From: an uncultured Coriobacteriaceae bacterium
GTDB lineage: Bacteria; Actinomycetota; Coriobacteriia; Coriobacteriales; Eggerthellaceae
Assembly: GCA_902767025.1 (NCBI GenBank)
Contig: CACXFZ010000154.1
Location: 1-11,128, forward strand
Direction: 5' to 3'
Length of the DNA: 11,128 bases
The translations under genes were made by a program, and so were the position numbers. This document shows positions 7,203 through 11,128 of the stretch, in pieces. Numbering within the stretch: the stretch's first letter is position 1; every line of letters starts with the position of its first letter. The notes under the pieces were generated by a model. It saw only the letters and a list, made by a program, of their open reading frames with translations, ran no database searches and was not told the DNA's origin.

Positions 7203-9131
7203 ATGGGCACGCAACCGCACGACACCGCGTGGGAGGCTGCGGGGCGCGACTCCTCCGAAGCCGCCACGTCGCCTGCGGGCCACAATGCAGCCGATTCCGC
7301 TGCCGCCCCGCAGGCTCCGGCAACCTACCCGGTCACCTACCGCACGGGCGAGTCCCATCAGGTTCACCACAGCTACATCTGGCTCGGCCCGCTCACGGCC
7401 ACGTTGGCGGTGCTCGCCGCTGCTGTGGGCTACAACGTGAGCACGCGTATCCAGCTGGACCGCTTCTTGGAAGAACAGGGCATGGCGGCGCCGCTGACGA
7501 TGGTCTTGGTGGGGTTGGCGGGTTTCGTCGCGATATACATCATCGTCACGCTCGTCTACGTGCTGGCCTGGCGCAACATGCGCTACGTCTTCGACGAAAC
7601 GGAGTTCAGCCTGTATTCGGGCATCATCACCAAGCGCCGCGTGCACGTGCCGTACGCGCGCGTGCAGTCGGTCAACCACCGTGCAGGGCTGGTGCAGCGG
7701 CTGTTCGGCGTCTGCAGCGTCTCGATCGACACGGCTGGTGGCGCGGCCAACAAGGCGGTGCGCGTCCCGTTCGTCACGCTGGAGCATGCCGAGCGCATCC
7801 GGTCCGACCTGTTCGTGCGCAAGGCGGCCACGATGGCCGACTGCCCCGATAAGGTGGTCTACGTCGACCCTGCCGTCCTCATGCAGGAAAACGGCACCTT
7901 GCCGGCAGGCATGTTCGACACGCAAGCGCATCGCACGCAGGCGCCCGCCTCGCCCGACGAGCTGGCGCGCCAGCGCGCTGCCGGCCAAGCCCAGCCCAAC
8001 GTGCTCGACGATGCCGCTTCGCAGGTGGCGTCGTGGCGCGGTGCCTTCGGCGGGGGCGTCGCCGGCATGGAGCCGGTGCAGTTCGAGCAGGGGCTCACCA
8101 ACAAGGAGCTGCTGCTGACGGCGACCACGTCGTCGGGCATCGAAGTGGCGGTGGTGACGCTGGTGCTCATGGGCGTCGCGACGGGCATCTTCGCCACCGC
8201 GTTCGACCCGTCGTGGGCGATGGGGCTGGGGGCGTTTGCCACGCTGGCGTTCACAGCGGGCATCGTGCTGTTCGGCCTGGTGGCGGGATGCATTGCGATC
8301 GTGCTGTCGTACGGCAACTTCCGCGTGCGCCGGCGGGGAAGCCGGGTCGAAGTCGAGCGCGGGCTGCTGCAGCGGGTGTTCACGGGCATCGACCTGGACC
8401 GCATCCAGACGGTGGAGGTCCGCCAGTCGTTCGTGCGCCGCTGTCTGGGCTATTGCGAAGTGTCGCTGGGGCGCATCAACACCAACGCCGAGAACTCGGG
8501 GCAGAACAAGAACCAGGGACTCAGCCAAACAGGCCTGGTCGTCCATCCCTTCCTGAGGGTCGAGCAGGCCGAACCCTTCGTGCGCGAGCTGCTCCCCGAG
8601 CTGGCCGGCATGCCCGAGATGGCGCAGCTGCAGCCCCTGCCCCAGGTCGCCTTGCGCCGCGGCATCGTGCGCAACTGCATCTGGCGAAACGCGATGCTCT
8701 GGATCGCGCTGGCCTACGCGGCCGTCCAGATCTTCCTGCATGCGCTGCCGCTGCTGGTCGGCAGCATCCCCGAGATCGGCAGCGTTCTCTACGCCGTGGA
8801 CAGCCTGGGGCTGGTCTACTACATCTTCGCGGTGGCGTACACGGTGGTGCGCGCCGTGAGCACGGTGCTCTGGCAGCGGGGAAGCGGCCATGCGCTCAAC
8901 CGCGGGTACGTGGCCCTGTTCAACGACGGGCTGCGCACCAGCTTCACGGTGGTGCCGCGCGCCAAGGTGCAAAGCGGCTACACGCGCACGAACCCCTTCC
9001 AGCGCATGTCCGACGTGACCACGCTGGTGGCCACGACCGCCGCAGGCGCGGGCCACACCTCGTACCGGCTGTGGGACGTGACGGAGTCGCAAGGCGCGCA
9101 ATGGCTCGCCTGGCTCGAACCCCGCCGGTAA
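7203..9131 (+). CDS. Large membrane protein with three bacterial PH-domain modules, YdbT-like
   Basis: This 642-residue protein repeats the unit 'two membrane segments plus PH domain' three times. It starts with a low-complexity Ala/Ser-rich N-terminus (1-45). Membrane segments lie near 58-76, 97-122, 312-333, 342-369, 497-518 and 527-553. The PH-like modules are at about 124-205 (VFDETEFSLYSGIITKRRVHV), 371-465 (VEVERGLLQRVFTGIDLDRIQ) and 560-640 (RTSFTVVPRAKVQSGYTRTNP). A linker of about 90 residues (210-300) rich in Ala, Gln and Asp separates modules one and two. The ATG at 7203 lies 4 bp after the upstream stop; the frame is open further 5', but that part overlaps the upstream gene. It probably forms a membrane complex with the YdbS-like protein (inference from conserved pairing). 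Any link to hydrogenase maturation is only positional. Confidence 0.87.
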   Translation: MGTQPHDTAWEAAGRDSSEAATSPAGHNAADSAAAPQAPATYPVTYRTGESHQVHHSYIWLGPLTATLAVLAAAVGYNVSTRIQLDRFLEEQGMAAPLTMVLVGLAGFVAIYIIVTLVYVLAWRNMRYVFDETEFSLYSGIITKRRVHVPYARVQSVNHRAGLVQRLFGVCSVSIDTAGGAANKAVRVPFVTLEHAERIRSDLFVRKAATMADCPDKVVYVDPAVLMQENGTLPAGMFDTQAHRTQAPASPDELARQRAAGQAQPNVLDDAASQVASWRGAFGGGVAGMEPVQFEQGLTNKELLLTATTSSGIEVAVVTLVLMGVATGIFATAFDPSWAMGLGAFATLAFTAGIVLFGLVAGCIAIVLSYGNFRVRRRGSRVEVERGLLQRVFTGIDLDRIQTVEVRQSFVRRCLGYCEVSLGRINTNAENSGQNKNQGLSQTGLVVHPFLRVEQAEPFVRELLPELAGMPEMAQLQPLPQVALRRGIVRNCIWRNAMLWIALAYAAVQIFLHALPLLVGSIPEIGSVLYAVDSLGLVYYIFAVAYTVVRAVSTVLWQRGSGHALNRGYVALFNDGLRTSFTVVPRAKVQSGYTRTNPFQRMSDVTTLVATTAAGAGHTSYRLWDVTESQGAQWLAWLEPRR

Positions 9132-9168
9132 GGGCGTCGGGCGAACCGCGTCGCGAGCTCTTCGAGCG

Positions 9169-9186
9169 TTCAGCCATTTAGCTGAA
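9169..9186 (+). repeat. Inverted repeat downstream of the PH-domain genes
   Basis: TTCAGC (9169-9174) and GCTGAA (9181-9186) pair perfectly around a 6-base loop, 37 bp after the YdbT-like stop. An A-run, not a T-run, follows, so it is not a standard intrinsic terminator on the + strand. It lies just where base composition changes from GC-rich to AT-rich. Confidence 0.3.
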
Positions 9187-9208
9187 AACAATGGTTCATT
9201 AACAATGG
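9187..9208 (+). repeat. Short direct repeat, two copies of AACAATGG
   Basis: AACAATGG occurs at 9187-9194 and 9201-9208, a 14-bp period, in the AT-rich stretch before the small accessory genes. It could be part of a regulatory region, but may be chance in AT-rich DNA. Confidence 0.3.
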
Positions 9209-9260
9209 AAAATGGTTTAAAAGCGGAAGATGCTTGGCACGACCTGTATATCGTACTTAG

Positions 9261-9284
9261 TGATATCACGATATCGTGATGTCA
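9261..9284 (+). promoter_or_regulatory. Three abutting 8-bp palindromic units; probable operator
   Basis: TGATATCA (9261-9268), CGATATCG (9269-9276) and TGATGTCA (9277-9284) lie side by side. The first two are perfect palindromes and the third differs from TGATATCA by one base. Together they create a perfect 16-bp palindrome at 9265-9280 and a 10-bp one at 9260-9269. The array lies 31 bp before the next start codon and about 20 bp after a TTGGCA -35-like hexamer (9234-9239); no clear -10 is resolved. Such sites typically bind a dimeric autorepressor. The DUF2442-HTH protein encoded just downstream is the natural candidate (inference). Confidence 0.5.
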
Positions 9285-9315
9285 TTTCTATGGTATCTGT
9301 CTTGAGGAGGTTTGC

Positions 9316-9426
9316 ATGCCCAATCGGGCGGCCGGGATGATACGCGAGTGGATTTCGGCGAACAGAGAAGATCTCCTGGAGATGTGGGAGACGCAGGAGT
9401 TCAAGAAGCTCGATCCGCTTGGCTAA
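9316..9426 (+). CDS. 36-aa protein matching only the C-terminal part of DUF4160
   Basis: The 36-codon gene has one of the best ribosome-binding sites in the window: GAGGAGG (9304-9310) ends 5 bp before the ATG. Its product, from MPNRAAGMIREWISANREDL to KKLDPLG, resembles the last 35 residues or so of DUF4160 proteins. Those end in a helix of the type LPxRAxxxVxEWxxxHREEL, followed by W and a basic stretch ending PL. The N-terminal part of DUF4160 is not present upstream in any frame, and stops interrupt the 5' region. DUF4160 genes usually precede DUF2442 genes, exactly as here, in toxin-antitoxin-like pairs. It is therefore either a truncated remnant that gained translation signals or a genuine micro-protein. 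The family match is from memory of the consensus. Confidence 0.6.
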   Translation: MPNRAAGMIREWISANREDLLEMWETQEFKKLDPLG

Positions 9427-9436
9427 GGAGACGACG

Positions 9437-9874
9437 ATGCTGTTCCACAAGGTAAAAGAAATCACGGTCCTACCCGACAAGATGCTCAGCGTGCAGTTCG
9501 CGAACGGCGCCACCAAGCTCTACGACGTCAAGCCCCTCATTGCGCGGTTCCCCGCATTCGCACAGCTTGCCGACGATCTGCTCTTCGGGTCTGTCGAGGT
9601 CGGCCAGGGCGGTTACGGGATCATCTGGGATGATGACCTCGACCTCTCCTGCGACGAGCTTTGGGAGAACGGCGTGGAGGTAAAGACGCCATTCGATGGT
9701 CTCATGGCATTCTCCGATGCGAGCGAGCTATGGGGCCTTGGCGAGTCGATGCTTCGCAAGGCGGTGTCATACGGCAAGATCGTCCCCGGTATTGACGGGC
9801 GCAAGTACGGGAAGCAGTGGGTCGTGACACGCGAGGCGATGCGCCGGGAGTACGGAGAGCCTGTGATGTCGTAG
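9437..9874 (+). CDS. DUF2442 protein with C-terminal helix-turn-helix-like domain
   Basis: This is a 145-residue cytoplasmic protein. Residues 1-80 fit DUF2442: MLFHKVKEITVLPD, LYDVKPLIARFPAF and the characteristic GGYGIIWDDDLDLSCDELWENG segment near the end of the domain. DUF2442 often partners DUF4160 and is regarded as an antitoxin-like module; its biochemical role is not established. Residues 92-141 add a compact segment (FSDASELWGLGESMLRKAV, then GRKYGKQWVVTREAMRREYG) that looks like a MerR/excisionase-type helix-turn-helix with a short wing. It may make the protein a DNA-binding autorepressor (inference). An in-frame TTG at 9419 is possible, but AAGGAG (9425-9430) ends 6 bp before the ATG at 9437 and decides the start. 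It lies 10 bp after the DUF4160-like stop, in the same operon. Confidence 0.8.
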   Translation: MLFHKVKEITVLPDKMLSVQFANGATKLYDVKPLIARFPAFAQLADDLLFGSVEVGQGGYGIIWDDDLDLSCDELWENGVEVKTPFDGLMAFSDASELWGLGESMLRKAVSYGKIVPGIDGRKYGKQWVVTREAMRREYGEPVMS

Positions 9875-9929
9875 TGCTGCGACCGAATCGCGTCCTTCTC
9901 TGAGTTTTCACTGACTTCTGCACGAAACA

Positions 9930-10022
9930 ATGCATTTTTATAAAGCAGGGAAACACGGCAGGTCGCTGGGCGCCGACTCCTTCGGTGACTATATGAAGAA
10001 GATGCCCCGCAATCCTCTCTAG
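9930..10022 (+). pseudogene. Possible gene remnant or 30-aa peptide
   Basis: The frame begins at an ATG and reads MHFYKAGKHGRSLGADSFGD followed by YMKKMPRNPL and a TAG stop. Its second half has G/C at nearly every third position, like true genes here. No Shine-Dalgarno sequence precedes it and a stop lies six codons upstream. I do not recognise a family. It looks more like the 3' end of a decayed gene than a functional peptide, and could be chance. Confidence 0.2.
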
Positions 10023-10162
10023 CTTCTTTTTTGATCGTGCGGAACCCTGAGCGCAACTGTCGGGATTGCCGCGGAAACCGGTCTGCAGGGTCCCATCGTA
10101 GTTGCAGAACGGGCGAAAGTCAGGCTCAGCAAGGTGGGGCCGCGAATCCTCCGATTGCTGCA

Positions 10163-10171
10163 TGGTATGAT
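10163..10171 (+). promoter_or_regulatory. Candidate extended -10 promoter for the MntA-HepT operon
   Basis: TGG immediately followed by TATGAT (10166-10171) forms an extended -10 element 30 bp before the GTG start of the antitoxin gene. The -35 position has no good match, which is tolerated by extended -10 promoters. The deduced leader would be about 24 bases. Confidence 0.45.
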
Positions 10172-10201
10172 TGAGATGTTGGAGATTCAAGGGCAGACAC
10201 T

Positions 10202-10498
10202 GTGAGTATTGCTGTTTACACGATAGATGAGATAAGGGGGTTCGTCCTGCCCCTCTTGGAGAAGTACGGTTTCGAAGGGGCTTCGCTGTTCGGGTCGTAT
10301 GCACGCGGAGATGCGGACGAAGAATCTGACATCGACATTTTGTTGAAGGGCCGAGAGGGCTTCCGCCCGCTTGACGTTTTCGGAGTCGCAGAGTCCCTCC
10401 ATCGCGTTTCAGGCAAGCAGGTTGACGTATTCGAAGTCTCCGAGCTTGACAACGGTCCGTTTCGTGATCGCGTGCTAGGGGAGTTGGTTGCGCTATGA
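10202..10498 (+). CDS. mntA: MntA-type nucleotidyltransferase antitoxin
   Basis: This is a 98-residue minimal nucleotidyltransferase. The catalytic signature is intact: GSYARGDADEESDIDILL at 31-48 gives the GSx(10-11)DxD motif with Asp43 and Asp45, and Asp75 in KQVDVFEV is the likely third metal ligand. In studied MntA-HepT systems this antitoxin adds AMP to a Tyr of HepT and so silences it. The start is GTG at 10202, preceded by AAGGG (10189-10193) at about 8 bp. Its TGA overlaps the ATG of the toxin gene (ATGA at 10495-10498), giving coupled translation, antitoxin first. Codon use is less GC-biased than in the hyp genes, which fits horizontal acquisition. A housekeeping nucleotidyltransferase is unlikely given the partner. 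Confidence 0.9.
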   Translation: MSIAVYTIDEIRGFVLPLLEKYGFEGASLFGSYARGDADEESDIDILLKGREGFRPLDVFGVAESLHRVSGKQVDVFEVSELDNGPFRDRVLGELVAL

Positions 10499-10848
10499 GA
10501 GACGACCGCCTGCGTTTGGAGCGCATCGTGGACATGGGCGAGAAGCTGCTTGATGTCGTCGATAAGCGGGGGATTACCGCCGAAGAGCTGCTCTCTGACA
10601 CGGAGACCCAGTGGCTCGTTTCGACCCCATTGCTTGCCATCGGGGAGCAGACGAACAAGGTTTCGCAGGAGCTTGTAGACTCTCATGCAGACATTCCTTG
10701 GCTTCAGGTCGCAGGTTTGCGCCACCGTCTCGTCCATGATTACGAGGGAACCAATTGGTCGATTATTGCCGCTGTTTTGTTTGACGATCTCCGGCCTTTC
10801 GTCGATCAGGTAAAGGGTGTACTTGACGACCTCCCTGTCGAAGACTAA
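10495..10848 (+). CDS. hepT: HepT-type HEPN ribonuclease toxin
   Basis: This is a 117-residue, all-helical HEPN protein of the HepT (formerly DUF86) family. The active-site motif RX4HXY is complete: Arg76, His81 and Tyr83 in GLRHRLVHDYEGTNW (74-88). His and Arg support RNA cleavage and Tyr is the residue AMPylated by MntA in characterised pairs. Other family-like features are PLLAIGEQTNKVSQEL (45-60) and a C-terminal helix with LRPFVDQVKGVLDDL. With the key residues present, the toxin is predicted active and in need of the upstream antitoxin. The start is fixed by the 4-bp ATGA overlap. The target RNA cannot be predicted. No clear terminator follows. Confidence 0.9.
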   Translation: MRDDRLRLERIVDMGEKLLDVVDKRGITAEELLSDTETQWLVSTPLLAIGEQTNKVSQELVDSHADIPWLQVAGLRHRLVHDYEGTNWSIIAAVLFDDLRPFVDQVKGVLDDLPVED

Positions 10849-11128
10849 AACACGCAGGATTTTGGAGCGCTAAACCGCTGTTGTTCCACCGGTGCGTGCC
10901 GTGTTGATGTGCTTTGGTGTCGATGACGAGCCAATGCTTGAAGATTCCAGGGCTCAGCGATAGCCATCGATGTTTCCTAGAGCGTTTTTCAATTGAGGGG
11001 CAGACCGTGTAGCCGCATGCTTGCCGCTCCACTTTTCGTCGAGGTGCAATTCTTGACTGACAAACGCCATACTGGCACACTTTTGCATGCCACAACATTT
11101 GCGCGAAGCACTGTATCTCTTTGCGTTC
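10849..11128. other. Stretch without supportable gene at the window's 3' end
   Basis: These 280 bp follow the HepT stop. They show no long + strand frame, no Shine-Dalgarno sequence with a start, and little third-position bias. A minus-strand frame is open from the window edge to 10763, but its composition is not protein-like and it overlaps hepT. The segment may be decayed mobile DNA or the regulatory region of a gene beyond the edge. A TTGACT at 11053-11058 could be a -35 element, but no -10 fits. Confidence 0.5.

Larger units (their letters stand above)
9875..10201. other. Intergenic stretch between the DUF2442 gene and the MntA-HepT pair
   Basis: This 327-bp stretch has no gene I can support with confidence. 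It holds a possible 30-codon remnant (9930-10022). A T-run at 10027-10032 is preceded by AAGAAG/CTTCTT complementary segments (9996-10001 and 10023-10028) whose loop of about 21 bases is too long for a convincing terminator. The promoter candidate of the next operon is at its 3' end. No tRNA, small RNA family or attachment site is recognisable. Confidence 0.6.

Noticed and set aside
7083..9269. 728-codon minus-strand open frame opposite the PH-domain genes
   Set aside because: A shadow frame caused by high GC content. The His/Arg/Gln-rich translation lacks domains and membrane segments, while the + strand proteins fit YdbS/YdbT.
9205..9279. 24-codon frame starting at an ATG in the AT-rich leader
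   Set aside because: No Shine-Dalgarno sequence, no recognisable product, and it runs through the palindromic array.
9217..9516. 99-codon minus-strand frame across the DUF4160-like gene
   Set aside because: It overlaps two + strand genes with good ribosome-binding sites and family matches, and its translation is not recognisable.
9311..11091. TTTGCATGCC at 9311-9320 and 11082-11091 as flanking attachment repeats
   Set aside because: A 10-bp match that includes the palindrome GCATGC is easily chance, and one copy covers the start codon of the micro-gene. No integrase or tRNA is nearby.
1..11128. CRISPR arrays, rRNA or tRNA genes, replication origin, intact insertion sequences
   Set aside because: No spaced repeats, no tRNA T-loop or cloverleaf pattern, and no complete transposase with terminal repeats were seen on either strand.

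Overview
The window is GC-rich for about its first 9.1 kb, with strong G/C preference at third codon positions and dense same-strand genes. It then changes to a looser, partly AT-rich segment carrying small toxin-antitoxin-like genes. Gene content (Hyp hydrogenase maturation, fused amino-acid ABC transporter genes, high GC) suggests a strictly anaerobic actinobacterium such as a gut Coriobacteriia/Eggerthellaceae member. That assignment is inference from style and content; no rRNA or other marker gene is present. All convincing genes lie on the + strand.

Region 1 (1-2120): the 3' six-sevenths of hypF, the carbamoyltransferase that starts assembly of the CN ligands of [NiFe]-hydrogenases. It is followed in the same frame by a 51-codon stretch with coding-like codon use but no proper start, probably the tail of a lost gene.

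Region 2 (2121-4940): a two-gene polar amino-acid ABC importer with an ATGA overlap. The first protein fuses a signal peptide, an extracellular substrate-binding region and the HisM/GlnP-type permease. Its two substrate-binding halves appear in reversed order, like a circular permutation. The second is a GlnQ-like ATPase with an unusual C-terminal extension of about 120 residues that looks like a degenerate RsbW/GHKL-type domain.

Region 3 (4941-9131): a good extended -10 promoter precedes hypC and hypD, which supply the scaffold and Fe-S protein for Fe(CN)2CO assembly. A 74-residue orphan protein and two membrane proteins of the bacterial PH-domain (YdbS/YdbT) type follow with tiny gaps, so all five may be one transcript. 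hypE, hypA and hypB are not in the window.

Region 4 (9132-11128): an accessory segment. An AT-rich leader with three abutting 8-bp palindromic units precedes a 36-codon gene that matches only the C-terminal helix of DUF4160 proteins. Next comes a DUF2442 protein with a fused C-terminal helix-turn-helix-like domain; DUF4160/DUF2442 is a recurrent toxin-antitoxin-like pairing. After a gap of about 330 bp with one possible gene remnant comes a MntA-HepT type toxin-antitoxin pair (nucleotidyltransferase antitoxin, HEPN toxin, ATGA overlap) with intact key motifs. The last 280 bp hold no gene that can be supported.

The most unusual items are the permuted binding domain, the fused regulatory-looking domain on the transporter ATPase, and the stripped-down DUF4160 micro-gene with its palindromic leader.
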